Positions 27,047 to 36,387 of a DNA stretch of 64,000 nt are shown here, piece by piece. Below the pieces are notes generated by a model. It was given only the letters and a program-made list of their open reading frames with translations, was not told the origin of the DNA and searched no databases. Location: contig JANCYW010000007.1 in the NCBI GenBank assembly GCA_026184775.1, forward strand, positions 434,001 through 498,000, in the 5' to 3' direction. The stretch is from Cyanidium caldarium (Eukaryota > Rhodophyta > Bangiophyceae > Cyanidiales > Cyanidiaceae). The first letter of the stretch is position 1. Every line of letters starts with the position of its first letter. Position numbers and translations under genes: made by a program.

Positions 27047-28207
27047 ATGGACGCCCGGAGCGAATCTGCGGGATGGCCGAACGGGGGCGACCGCGGGGAG
27101 ACGGCGACAGACACGGCGACGGAGCCGCTCCCATCCGAAAGGACGCTGGACATGCATGAGACGAGAGCCACCGCATGGCCTGCTGCTGCAGAGGAGACGG
27201 CGGGAGAAACGCCGGCAGCGGAGCAACCGACGGAGCGGAGAGAAGGGGACATTCCCAGCTCGCCGGACGTGCCTGAAGAGGGGAGCGGCGAGGCGTCGCC
27301 AAGGCGAGTGGCCTCTGATTCCGACGAGTCCGCTGCAGTAGCGCCGTCGCCGGTTACGGTCTTACCGCCTTCCACTGTTGCTGCTGCTGCTGCTGCTGCG
27401 GGCGTGCGTCTAGGCGACCTGCCCAACGTCAACTACGTGCTCAGCCACAAGTTCAACGCCAGGGACGAGGTGTTGAAAGGCTTACACGCCGTGTTGTATC
27501 ATCGACCGGGCAAGCGGAGTGAGGTAAAGCAGAACTTGCGGGAATGGAGCGGTTTGGCGACGGCGACCGAGGCACAGCGGGAGAGGATGCGGGCGCGACT
27601 GGGCAAGTGGAAGTTGGAGCTGGTGAAGCAGGCGTGCACGCTGCTGGATCTGCCGCTGCGCGGCACCAAGGACGAGCTGGTGCAGCACATGGTCGCGTTC
27701 CTGGAACGGCCGCATGCGGTGGCCGGTCGGCGCGATTTGGTGGCCGCTGCTGCGCGCAAACGCAAACAACGCGAGGCGCGCACCCGCAAGCGAGAGACAG
27801 GTGCCCGACGTGCCGCCGCGGGTGATGGAAAGCGAGAGAGGGTGCGGAAGCGCCAACGGAGCGAGCCGCGGGCAGCCGCCACCGCAAGGCAGATCAAGTC
27901 GGAAACGGAGGCATCCGGCAGTGAAGAAGAAGATGCCGAGAGCGATAGCGATTTCGTTCCCTCACCCCAACGACCGCCACCGCCGCTACCGCCATCCGCG
28001 GCATCCCCGTTGGATCCGATGATGCAAGAGGCGGCGCGCCGCGTCATCGCCTCGTTGGCGGACCTCGCCAGCGCCACCATCAAGCAGGTGCGTGAACAGG
28101 TAGAGGCGCAGACCGGTGTGCCGATACAGGAGCCGCAACAACGCGAGGCTTTTCGCGCCCTGGTCACCCAGTTGGTTCAGAAGCGTGCGAAGATAGGGAG
28201 AGGGTAA
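27047..28207 (+). CDS. DEK: DEK-type chromatin protein
   Basis: A 386-residue protein from the ATG at 27047 (MDARSESAGWPNGG). The N-terminal 120 residues are acidic and disordered, with a poly-Ala run. The SAP-containing DEK core starts LGDLPNVNYVLSHKFNARDE, followed by GLHAVLYHRPGKRSEVKQNL and KQACTLLDLPLRGTKDELVQ. A long basic region with bipartite NLS-like clusters and an acidic SEEEDAESDSD stretch come next. A C-terminal DEK_C-like helical domain (about residues 320-380) ends the protein. DEK binds and supercoils chromatin and acts as a histone H3 chaperone in the nucleus. Length equals that of animal DEK (375). Confidence 0.9.
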   Translation: MDARSESAGWPNGGDRGETATDTATEPLPSERTLDMHETRATAWPAAAEETAGETPAAEQPTERREGDIPSSPDVPEEGSGEASPRRVASDSDESAAVAPSPVTVLPPSTVAAAAAAAGVRLGDLPNVNYVLSHKFNARDEVLKGLHAVLYHRPGKRSEVKQNLREWSGLATATEAQRERMRARLGKWKLELVKQACTLLDLPLRGTKDELVQHMVAFLERPHAVAGRRDLVAAAARKRKQREARTRKRETGARRAAAGDGKRERVRKRQRSEPRAAATARQIKSETEASGSEEEDAESDSDFVPSPQRPPPPLPPSAASPLDPMMQEAARRVIASLADLASATIKQVREQVEAQTGVPIQEPQQREAFRALVTQLVQKRAKIGRG

Positions 28208-28585
28208 ATCGGCGATGAGGACGACTGGATGGACGGAAGATCAAACACGTGCACACGTCCTCGTTGGCCGGTTACACCCACTGCTGTACACTGGTCCTTG
28301 TTATGCTTGTCCCACCCTTTCTCCACTACCGCCTCTTCACGGTGTCCCGCCTCTGCCTCGCGACACGCGATGAGAGGTCCGGACCCGAGCGCGCATTGCC
28401 CCGTCGCCGCTGTCGGACGCCGGCGGGCGCTCTTGTGCGTCGGACCGCACTGCCGACCGGGTGGCCGGTGGACCCTGGACTCCATCAGACGGCAGGGCGT
28501 ATCGCTGGCGCGTTCGTTGTGCTGTGACAAAGCGAAGTGGGCGCAAAGAGAGTGCAACTTTTGGGGCACGTGCACACCGCACCTC
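28208..28585. other. Intergenic, possibly including 5' codons of the next gene
   Basis: About 380 bases after DEK. The plus frame is open from 28229 into the DUF3727 gene, but the translated segment is Cys/Arg/His-rich and unlike the rest, so it is treated as spacer. Confidence 0.35.
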
Positions 28586-29758
28586 ATGGCGCCGGGAGAG
28601 AGCACGTTGCGCGCGAGCGCGCAGTGGATCCGCAGCGTGGGCCGACACGGCAACCACACGGGGTCAGACTTGCGCACCTCGTGGCGAGGCGATTGGGTGG
28701 CGTGGGCGGTGGCGCCGGTGGCGCGCTTGTGGTCGGCAGCTTCGCTGTCCGTGGCTCGCCTGCGGCCCGCGGTGGCTCCGAACGGATCGATGCGGCCGGC
28801 GAGCACAGCGACGCGCACGATATTTCCGCGCGCCCGCCTTGATCGACCGTCCTCACTGGCTCGCCCATCATCACGGACCGGTTGGAACGAAGGCTCGGCA
28901 GTGGCCGCACCGCGGACGATTGGGTGGCGCAGCTGGTCGGCCAAGGCACCGCGCAACGGCCGCAAGCGCCGGCCGCCCACCGAGCGCGAACAACCCGAAC
29001 CGCCGCCACCGTCCGGCAACGCTTCGTCAGCGTCGGCGGCTTTCCGGACCACTGCGTCTACCTCCCGGAGCGGGGGCGGTAACGCTGCCGCCACGAACGG
29101 CGACTACGATAACGATGACGACCCGGATGCACTGTCCGCCGACGTCGACGCTGACGACGCGCCCACAATCACCCTGACCGACCCGACCGAGCCGAGCGAC
29201 CGCACCCTCGACTGTTACGTCGACGAGGTGGTGACCGTCGACGACCAGGAGTACATGGTGCTGATGCCAGTGAACCAGCCGGTGGTGTTTGCGCATTTCG
29301 TGCAACGCAACGGCGAATCGCTGTTGGCGGCGGTGGAAGAGCCGGCCGAGGTGGATCGTCTGTTCCGGGACGCGTTTATAGCGCTGGCCGACCGTGACGT
29401 GATCCTGAACCGATCAGCGGTGGTGATGACCGTCGAAGGGGATCTCTACGGCGAGGCAGGGGAAGATGAGGAAGAAGAAGAGGACGATGAGGACGATGAG
29501 GAGCAGCTCGATGTGCGTGCTGATGCCGACGGCGAGGCGGCGCTCGGCGGCGATAGCGCCGAGGAGGAAGTGGAGGTGTTGGCCACGTTCATGGACGAGC
29601 ACGCCGACACCTATTATGTGTGCATGCCGCTCGAGCCGGTGGTGCTGATCGGCAAGCGCGTCGGGGAAGATCCGCAGCACGCGGTGTTGCCCAATGAGGC
29701 CGAGCGGGCGCGCGTGGGACCACTGATCGAGGAGGTATTACGAAAACGACGAACCTGA
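28586..29758 (+). CDS. DUF3727/DUF1292-type protein, probably plastid-targeted
   Basis: The conserved part is the C-terminal half. It has a domain beginning TITLTDPTEPSDRTLDCYVD and EYMVLMPVNQPVVFAHF, an acidic linker (EDEEEEEDDEDDEEQLD), and a second domain with FMDEHADTYYVCMPLEPVVL. This two-domain pattern is seen in DUF3727 proteins of cyanobacteria and plastids, whose biochemical role is unknown. The N-terminal about 180 residues are Ser/Arg/Ala-rich, as in a transit peptide, and the start is uncertain. ATG 28586 (MAPGESTLRASAQWI) is used here, and ATG 28790 is a credible alternative. The gene is convergent with the PAQR gene (about 150 bases). Confidence 0.65.
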   Translation: MAPGESTLRASAQWIRSVGRHGNHTGSDLRTSWRGDWVAWAVAPVARLWSAASLSVARLRPAVAPNGSMRPASTATRTIFPRARLDRPSSLARPSSRTGWNEGSAVAAPRTIGWRSWSAKAPRNGRKRRPPTEREQPEPPPPSGNASSASAAFRTTASTSRSGGGNAAATNGDYDNDDDPDALSADVDADDAPTITLTDPTEPSDRTLDCYVDEVVTVDDQEYMVLMPVNQPVVFAHFVQRNGESLLAAVEEPAEVDRLFRDAFIALADRDVILNRSAVVMTVEGDLYGEAGEDEEEEEDDEDDEEQLDVRADADGEAALGGDSAEEEVEVLATFMDEHADTYYVCMPLEPVVLIGKRVGEDPQHAVLPNEAERARVGPLIEEVLRKRRT

Positions 29759-29907
29759 GAGACAGGAGTGAGGATCTTGCGGGGAGTATCATCTACGGCT
29801 AGGGCGTCGAATGTCCGCGTATGCGGCTGCCGGGGAGCGGATCGCCGTGGAGAGAGCGGCAGCGACCTCTGTCTTCTCAACATCTCGGTAAACTGCAAGG
29901 AGTTTGC

Positions 29908-30876
29908 CTACGCTGCGCTGCACCCGTCAGCGTATGCGCGATGGTGGAGGGCAACCATGGCGTGCACCCAGAAGGCGCTGGCCACCACGGTGGCCACGTG
30001 AAACCACTGGTGCGAGTGGCCGCAGCTGTCGAAGCGGCCGCGCCACTGGCGCTCCGGCCAGCCACTGCAATGGAACCAGAACCCGACGCCGTAAATGGTC
30101 CACAACACTGCCGCCTGTCGCGTCAACCACCCGGCGACCGGAATACGCAGGCTGGCACCCAGCCACAGCGGTATCCAACCCCATGCGGTATACACCACGA
30201 AGCAGATGTTGCGAAAGAGGCGCGCGTCGGTGCAGTGCGCCCGCCACATCGCCGCCGCCGTGACCGCGTACAACACCGCGTTGGTCAGTAGTAAGATGCG
30301 GGCGATGCGCGGCCAACACCGATACCCCAGACGCAACGCCGGAACGTAACTGGCCGCGATGAGTAGGACGATGCCTTGAAAGTCGGCCAGCCGCATCCGC
30401 CGAAACACCCGCCAGGAATACACCTGCAATAAATGATACGCCGCGCTGACACCGAAACAGGTGGCGGCCGCCGCCGCATACGCCACCATGCTCCAGCGGT
30501 CTGCGGCCGACCAGGCGCGCGGAGAGGCGAGCGTCGTCGTCGTCGTGGTGGTGGTGGTGGAGGGTGCACGGCACGTCCAATACGTCGCCAACAAGAGGTA
30601 GATCAGAGAGGGCAGCAAGTGCGTCCAAACGTCCAACGTCTCGTTGTTCCACTGCCATAACGTGGCCCAAGTGCGTTGCCAGGACCCCTCCGTCAGTTGC
30701 ACGTTGCGATACCCGGTGAGCACGTGCGCAGTGCGGAGATACTTGGGGACGGCGGCGGCCAGGAGCGTGCGGGGTGGTGGACGTTTGCGGGAGTTGGCAC
30801 TCAGTGACTCGCGATCCGCAAAGCTTCGAGCATCTTCCCGTTCGCGAGCAAAGTCGGTGCGGAATGCCTCCGGCAT
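29908..30876 (-). CDS. PAQR/HHP-family seven-helix membrane protein
   Basis: A 322-residue protein. Family signatures: LTGYRNVQLTEGSWQRTWAT and WNNETLDVWTHLLPSLIYLL before helix 1, GVSAAYHLLQ in helix 2, ADFQGIVLLIAASY in helix 3, and FDSCGHSHQWFHVATVVASA at the last helix. The S-x3-H, D and H-x3-H residues that bind zinc in adiponectin receptors are all present. Plant HHP proteins act in sugar/hormone and temperature signalling, and animal members have ceramidase-type activity. A Thr run (STTTTTTTTTTL), encoded by a trinucleotide repeat near 30540-30560, lies in the first extramembrane loop. Ligand is unknown. The ATG at 30876 is the only sensible start. Confidence 0.9.
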   Translation of the reverse strand: MPEAFRTDFAREREDARSFADRESLSANSRKRPPPRTLLAAAVPKYLRTAHVLTGYRNVQLTEGSWQRTWATLWQWNNETLDVWTHLLPSLIYLLLATYWTCRAPSTTTTTTTTTLASPRAWSAADRWSMVAYAAAAATCFGVSAAYHLLQVYSWRVFRRMRLADFQGIVLLIAASYVPALRLGYRCWPRIARILLLTNAVLYAVTAAAMWRAHCTDARLFRNICFVVYTAWGWIPLWLGASLRIPVAGWLTRQAAVLWTIYGVGFWFHCSGWPERQWRGRFDSCGHSHQWFHVATVVASAFWVHAMVALHHRAYADGCSAA

Positions 30877-31911
30877 GATGGGCGGAACGGAGAAAGATCA
30901 CCGGAGAAGATGCGTTGGGTGGAGCGCGTTGCCAAGATCAAGTGCCGCCCAGGAGACCACAAGCGAAACGCCTGGAGACGATGCGAGGGCGCGCTGCGAC
31001 AAAATCGCGCTCCCTCGTTTTTCTACGCGCTACCGGTGGTGATGACGGCGCCCTTGATCCAGCTGCGCCCTCTGCCAGCCCGGAACAATGTACGCTCACC
31101 GAATGGCGCCTCCTGCACGAACCGGTTCCGTCCTCCGTCAACAGCCACTTCTCCGGACTCTCCTGAAGATCTGGTCGTTAAGCGGGTTCACAAAGCTTGA
31201 CGCCACTCTGGGAGCCGTTCGAGGCGTTCCTCGCGGTAAGACCCGCCTTTCGAGCTCTGCAGTGCCCGGAGTGGACGTAAAAGTGTGAGGTCGGACGCGG
31301 CAGGATTCTTCGACTCTCTACACCGAGGACGACATAGAAGGTAGGCCGGGCACAGAATGCCGTATGCAACCTGTTGCGGGTCGCGTTGGCCGTTGTGCAC
31401 GGTCTCTCACGCTCCGCCTATCTGTGTCGTCCTTGAGGAGGTGGTTCTGCGAAGAGGCGGCATCCTGCATCATCCAGCCGTTCATCTCGCAAGCGCCCAT
31501 CGACCGCGCATCGGCGTTCAGATCCGATCGAGCGCTTGGCGCGGCCGCTTCTCGGCAGCGTTTGACCACCCGGTCGGACACTCTAACATCGTCGTCATCG
31601 GGTACTGCAGGGACCGAACGGCGGGTCGCGCCACGAGAGGGGCACCCTTCGCGGTCAAGTCTAGCTAGACTACTACTTGGAAACCAGATCCCTCGGGAAG
31701 CTCGGAGAAGTGTGTGGGCTGACGAGGGGCGCAGGTGGGTCGGGCACTGGCCGCGCACTTCCCTGCATCAGTTCGGCGAAAGCAGAGCCCATCTGATCGG
31801 TGCAGCAGGGCTGTTTCTCGAAAACGCATCGGAGAAACTGGGATCCTCTGTGGGAAGGAGCGCGCAACGTGTCGGCGGCGCGGGAGCCGTTCTCATCAGT
31901 GGCCCACCGCC
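30877..31911. other. Long divergent intergenic region with a dispersed repeat
   Basis: About 1035 bases between the PAQR and ALG12 starts, the longest gene-free interval inside the window. No frame is convincing. Positions about 31345-31676 (minus orientation) are recognisably similar to about 63232-63462 (plus orientation); see the repeat entries. The remainder shows nothing that could be named. Confidence 0.5.
31345..31676 (-). repeat. Dispersed repeat, copy A
   Basis: Read on the minus strand, it starts with GTCTAGCTAGACTTGACCGC, which matches GTCTAGCTAGGCTTGACCGC at copy B. It ends around CGGCCAACGCGACCCGCAAC...GCATACGGCATT, matching GGCCAACGCGGTTCGCAGCA...GAATACGGCACT. Identity by eye is about 70-80% at both ends, with a length difference of about 100 bases between. 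Neither copy has a convincing frame. Type is unknown: a decayed interspersed repeat or a duplicated regulatory/RNA segment. Confidence 0.45.
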
Positions 31912-33675
31912 ATGCCACGGCCGCCCGCCGCCATAGAATGGCTATCTCTCGCCGTCATCCTCCTCCACCTCTTCGTAGCACCGTATACCAAAGTGGAAGA
32001 GTCGTTTCACGTGCAAGCGGTGCATGATCTGCTCTTCCGGGGACCGCGCCCCGCGGCACTCTCTCACTACGATCACCTCTCGTTCCCGGGGGTGGTGCCG
32101 CGCACGTTCATCGGGGCGCTACTCCTCGCGTCGCTCAGCGCCGCGCCGGTGTACCTAGTGCAGTTCGGTCGACGGATAGGGCAACACGCCCTGATCTGGC
32201 TCGCTTACCACGCACCGCGACTCGCTGCCACCATACCGGCATTTCTGTATCCCTGGCCGGAACCGCGACGGTCCGCGCTGCTCATCGTGCGCCTGCTGCT
32301 GGGTACGCTCACCTGGCTATCGCTGATGGCCGTGCGACGCGCCCTGCCCTGGCCGGACGCGCGGACGTTTTACGGCATCATCACCGCCAGCCAGTTCCAC
32401 CTCCTGTTCTACGCCAGCCGGCCGCTCTCCAACACCTTTGCGCTGATACTCACCAATGCGGCGCTGGCCTGCCGCCTACAGGGCGTTGATGATGCGGGTG
32501 CCGTGCTCGTGGCCGTGGCCGCCGCCGTATTCCGCTTTGAGCTGGCGCTGCTACTCATGCTGCTATTTCTGGCGGATGCCTGGCGAGCCGGTCGATCGCG
32601 CACCGCCTGGCGGGCGCTCTGTCGCCGCGCCGCCCTCGCCCTCTTCTCGGCGGCCGCCGCTGCGGCCCTGTCGGTCGTCGTCGACTCGTATTTTTGGCGT
32701 CGCCGCGTCTACCCCGAATGGGAGGCGTTTCGCTTCAACGCCGTCGCCAACCGTTCACACGAATGGGGCACCGCACCGTGGCACTGGTACTGGACGTCGG
32801 CATTGCCGCGCGCGCTGCTGTTCATCCCGACGTACGTGCCGCTGCTGCCGATCGCCCTGCTGGGTTGGACGGAGGCGCGGCAGCTCGCCCTCCCTTATTT
32901 GGGGTATGTGGCGTGCATGTCGGCGTTGCCGCACAAGGAGCTGCGGTTCGTCTTTTACGTGCTGCCGGTGGCGAATGCAGCGGCGGCGGTGGTGTTGGGC
33001 GCGGCGTTCCGCTACGGCTGGTCGCCGGTGTCGGACGAGAAGATCGCCCGCGCCGCCAGCGCGCTCACCGAACTCGATGCCCGCCCGTATTACGAGGTGG
33101 TGCGCGAGACCGACCGCAAACTGTGGACGCGCCGCTTCGCTGCTGTGTGCTGTGCGCTGTTGGTGCTGGCGGCGGCGGTATCGCATACGGTGTTTTTGGG
33201 GGTGTCCTGCCGCAATTACCCGGGCGCTGAAGCGTTGCTGGCGCTGCACCGCGTGCACGCCACCACCACCACCACCACCACCTCCGCCGCCGCCGATGCA
33301 CCCGCCTGTGCCCGCCCGCATGTACACATCGACGCGGCGGCGGCCTCCAGCGGCATCTCCCTGTTTCTGCACATTCCCGCTTGGCACTACAGCAAGCGGG
33401 AGTATGCGCCGGGACAGCGAGTAGACTGGCGCCAGTACACCCACCTGGTGACGGAGCGCACTGCCGAGGCCGGATTCGAGCGGGTGTACAGCGCGCGCGC
33501 ACCCGATGCCTGGCTCCGCCAATACCCCTTTGTGCGTTTCGCCGAGCGCATTCACGTGCTGCGACGACGGCAAGAGCGGCTGCAGCGCAGCGAAGCCGAG
33601 GACGACGTCGGGGAAGAGGCGCGACAGGCGCTGCTGCTGCCGGGATGTTGGCCGGCGCGTCTGCCGTGGTCTTGA
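31912..33675 (+). CDS. ALG12: ALG12 dolichyl-P-Man alpha-1,6-mannosyltransferase (GT22)
   Basis: A 587-residue protein from the ATG at 31912 (MPRPPAAIEWLSLAV). VAPYTKVEESFHVQAVHDLL and YDHLSFPGVVPRTFIGALLL are near-diagnostic for ALG12 (human: APYTKVEESFNVQATHDLL, YDHLEFPGVVPRTF). Multiple hydrophobic helices and FYASRPLSNTFALILTNAAL follow, then HKELRFVFYVLPVANAAAA, the conserved 'HKExRFIxYxxP' of GT22. The enzyme adds the eighth mannose, alpha-1,6, to the lipid-linked N-glycan precursor in the ER lumen. A Thr run (HATTTTTTTSAAA) from an (ACC)n repeat sits in the C-terminal lumenal region. It shows that this alga builds a branched Glc/Man N-glycan precursor. Confidence 0.93.
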   Translation: MPRPPAAIEWLSLAVILLHLFVAPYTKVEESFHVQAVHDLLFRGPRPAALSHYDHLSFPGVVPRTFIGALLLASLSAAPVYLVQFGRRIGQHALIWLAYHAPRLAATIPAFLYPWPEPRRSALLIVRLLLGTLTWLSLMAVRRALPWPDARTFYGIITASQFHLLFYASRPLSNTFALILTNAALACRLQGVDDAGAVLVAVAAAVFRFELALLLMLLFLADAWRAGRSRTAWRALCRRAALALFSAAAAAALSVVVDSYFWRRRVYPEWEAFRFNAVANRSHEWGTAPWHWYWTSALPRALLFIPTYVPLLPIALLGWTEARQLALPYLGYVACMSALPHKELRFVFYVLPVANAAAAVVLGAAFRYGWSPVSDEKIARAASALTELDARPYYEVVRETDRKLWTRRFAAVCCALLVLAAAVSHTVFLGVSCRNYPGAEALLALHRVHATTTTTTTSAAADAPACARPHVHIDAAAASSGISLFLHIPAWHYSKREYAPGQRVDWRQYTHLVTERTAEAGFERVYSARAPDAWLRQYPFVRFAERIHVLRRRQERLQRSEAEDDVGEEARQALLLPGCWPARLPWS

Positions 33676-33681
33676 GCGGTA

Positions 33682-34851
33682 TCATCGCGCATCCATATCC
33701 TCGCCGCGCGCATCCCCTCTTCGCGACAGCCCCGAATTGCGCTGCACCTGCTTGCTCTTGTCGCTGATCTTGAACCCGAATATGCGCGGCACGTATCGTT
33801 CTGGATTGCGCTCCGGCACCAGCTCCGGATACGTGTGCAGGAACAGGTGCGGGAAGGTGGTGCCCCAGTAGGCGCCGTCCAAATGCGAGTGCGCCACGCT
33901 GCGCGGGAAGTAAATATCCCAACACCGCGGGCAGAACAGTTTCACGGTGGAGTGTCGCGGCACGTCGCTCTGTCCGACCGGCAGCACCGGCTGGCCGGAG
34001 CAGTACACCCGCGGACAGCGTCCGAAATCGACATTGTTGAACTTTTCCAACATATCGTGCAGGCCGCGGTTGGTGAGGATGTAGCGCGCGTGGATGAGGC
34101 CGTAGAGGCACTCGGCGCTCAGCTCCACCAGTTCGTGTTGTCGTTCGTCCATCTCGGTGTCGGGCACGTCCACGTCCAGGATCATGTCAAGCGCGTACTC
34201 GTAGTAGGTGACCTGAGAGGAGAGGCCGGTGAGGTTGAAGTCGTCTTGGATGAAGTCTTCGTCGACCTCGCAGAAAAACTCGTTGCCGTTCAGGGAGCAG
34301 AACCACGATATCCACGACAGGTCGTTGGAGGCGTCGCTGTCTGAGGCGTCCTCGTCCTCGTCGTCCTCGTTGATGTCCACGTCGGGTTCCTCCGAGTCGG
34401 CCACATCCATGCGGGTATCGCGCGCGGAGGCGGCGGCGGTCGGGCCGGCCCGTCCGGGCGATCGTTCGTCGCCTGGAGCCGCGGACACGACCGACGGAGT
34501 CGGAGCCGTCGTCAGTGCTCGAGTGGGAGAGCGTGGCGTCGCGGCCACCGGCGGTGAAGCCGCCAGCGCTTCCGCCGCGCGTCGTCCCCGGGCGGCGGCC
34601 CGGGTGCGCCCGCCGCCGTCCACCGATGGCACCGCCGAGTAGCCCGACATGGGCGACAAGTAACCGGCGTTCACCGCACTCTCCATGACGACGTCAGCGT
34701 TGGAAGAGGATGAAGCGGAGGCGCTCACGACGGCTTCGTTACCGCCCGGAGAGGGCAGCGGCGGCGGCGGCGGCGGCGCGCCCACCGGGACGCCCCGAAC
34801 GGCGGGCGTGGTGGCCGCTCCCGCGCCTCGCAACCGCACCCGTGAATCCAT
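33682..34851 (-). CDS. CSNK2B: Casein kinase 2 regulatory (beta) subunit
   Basis: A 389-residue protein. The first about 175 residues are Ala/Pro/Ser/Asp-rich, longer than in animals, as in plant and fungal CK2-beta. The core starts [20 protein letters not shown] and continues [15 protein letters not shown] and [19 protein letters not shown]. The zinc finger is CPRVYC...GQPVLPVG...[15 protein letters not shown], with four cysteines intact. It is followed by [20 protein letters not shown] and [14 protein letters not shown]2-beta dimerises through the zinc finger, tethers two CK2-alpha kinases and directs substrates; it acts in nucleus and cytosol. The stop lies 6 bases from the convergent ALG12 stop. 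Confidence 0.96.
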   Translation of the reverse strand: MDSRVRLRGAGAATTPAVRGVPVGAPPPPPPLPSPGGNEAVVSASASSSSNADVVMESAVNAGYLSPMSGYSAVPSVDGGGRTRAAARGRRAAEALAASPPVAATPRSPTRALTTAPTPSVVSAAPGDERSPGRAGPTAAASARDTRMDVADSEEPDVDINEDDEDEDASDSDASNDLSWISWFCSLNGNEFFCEVDEDFIQDDFNLTGLSSQVTYYEYALDMILDVDVPDTEMDERQHELVELSAECLYGLIHARYILTNRGLHDMLEKFNNVDFGRCPRVYCSGQPVLPVGQSDVPRHSTVKLFCPRCWDIYFPRSVAHSHLDGAYWGTTFPHLFLHTYPELVPERNPERYVPRIFGFKISDKSKQVQRNSGLSRRGDARGEDMDAR

Positions 34852-35318
34852 CCCCGCAAAAAACGTTCCGCTGGTGCTCCGATGCGTGGCGATGAGATGG
34901 AGCCGTAGACGGGTGCGGAATCGACACGGTGACAGTGGGCGCGTCGACTGTCTAGCGGTATCGACGTTGCGGGAAACGGCGGACGAAGACGCTGCGCGCG
35001 CCTGCGTCGCTGCCGAGCGTCACCAACGGTTGGGGATGGTGGATAAGGGATTGTGGGTAAGGGAAACATGTGTGGAGCGATGCGTGCGCGAAAGGCGTTG
35101 CGCACCCGGGCGTGTACGCGTGCCAGGACGTTGTGCCACCGATACAAGTGTGGTCTGCGGCGTTGCGAGGCGGGAGTTGCCGCCATTCCATCACGACCGC
35201 AGCGTGTTCCGGTGGGTGTCGGGGGCGACGGGTGGACGAAACTGATTTTGGTGCCGTTCGCGTGGGCTGAGGGTCCCACCGACGCCATCTGGCTCGCCCG
35301 CACATTTTCATACACGCC
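34852..35318. other. Divergent intergenic region, no gene recognised
   Basis: About 470 bases between the CK2-beta and NDUFB2 starts. It holds the 5' flanks of both. Frames here are Arg/Thr/Cys-rich and non-homologous. Confidence 0.45.
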
Positions 35319-35510
35319 ATGCCGCAGATATCCCGATTCGACGTGTTGCTGGCGCGCGGCATCGGCGCCACCATGTGGCTGTTCATATTCTACCGGGCGC
35401 GGGAGGATCTACCGCACATGCTCGGGTTGTCGCACCCATGGGAGCACGACGGGCACGACGCAGAGGGCGACCACCACGCCGCGCCCACCGCCCACCGAGA
35501 GAATCACTGA
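35319..35510 (+). CDS. NDUFB2: Complex I subunit NDUFB2 (AGGG)
   Basis: A 63-residue protein, MPQISRFDVLLARGIGATMW at the start. The motif G-x-x-A-T-M-W-[LF]-F-I-F-Y-R precedes ED-x-P-x-x-L-G-x-x-HPWEHDGH. Plant NDUFB2 has the same order: one membrane helix with MWFW-x-[IL]-[FL]-YR, then a G-x-x-HPWE-x-H C-terminus. It is an accessory subunit of the distal membrane arm of complex I. It lacks the longer cleavable presequence of animal forms. The gene is short, but the motif match over 45 residues is strong. Confidence 0.8.
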   Translation: MPQISRFDVLLARGIGATMWLFIFYRAREDLPHMLGLSHPWEHDGHDAEGDHHAAPTAHRENH

Positions 35511-36143
35511 GCGGGAGGCGGGGTGCAGCGTAATAGGAGGGGAGCGTGTTGGCGAGTGGGAGTTCGAGGTAGAAGGCTGCACGGACTGCAGTGCCTTTCG
35601 CTCCGAGTGCATCGGCGGGATGCCCTCGGGACATGCTCCCACATCCTCTGGACAACACGTCGCGTAAACACTGCGACTATCTCGTGCCTCCTCACCCATC
35701 ATATCGATACCTAGTTATGGGTGCTGAGCGCTCTCGGTAGACGCCTTGCACGCTCCTGACGATGTGGAGGCGGTTTCATCCTCCCCTGGTCCGTGCGCGG
35801 CCGTCGGTTCGTTGGGTTTCGCTCATCAGCCCGACATTTCCCCACGCAACCATTCGCATCACCGCACCACAACCTCTGCGCCCCTCTCCGGACGAGCTCA
35901 TCGCTCCTCCGCCAGCTCTCCCTTACCTGGCCATCCGCGGAGCAGCCTCCATGATCTCACCGCACCGCATCGGCCTCTAGACGGTTGTCGATGTTCATCG
36001 CCGGGTGCGGCGGCGGCAGTACAACGGTCGTCGCACGCACCCAGCTGGCGTGTCGCTGGCGGCTTACCTTGGCGTTGGAGCCGTTCACCGCGCGCGGCCC
36101 CTGTCGAACGCTCTCACCCCGTCGACCCGCTCGCTGCACCGTC
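35511..36143. other. Intergenic, no gene recognised
   Basis: About 630 bases between NDUFB2 and the NADH pyrophosphatase. The last 160 bases are in frame with the pyrophosphatase (from ATG 35985) and could encode a leader. The rest is Ser/Pro/His-rich noise with no repeat or RNA gene seen. Confidence 0.4.
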
Positions 36144-36356
36144 ATGCCCGACGTGCCCCGCCCGTGGCCGAATTATCTCTCGTTCCCGCCTTATGTCTGG
36201 TCGCGAGCCCACCACTCCAACCACGTCACCGCCGCTGCCGACGCCTCCCGCCCGGCGCCGTTCCGCGCACCACGGCATATCTGGCTGCTGCCGTATCATC
36301 GCCGCTGGGGACATCTGGTGCGCACACCCATTCCGACTGGCCCTCCGGTCGCTCAA

Positions 36357-36387
<31 letters not shown>

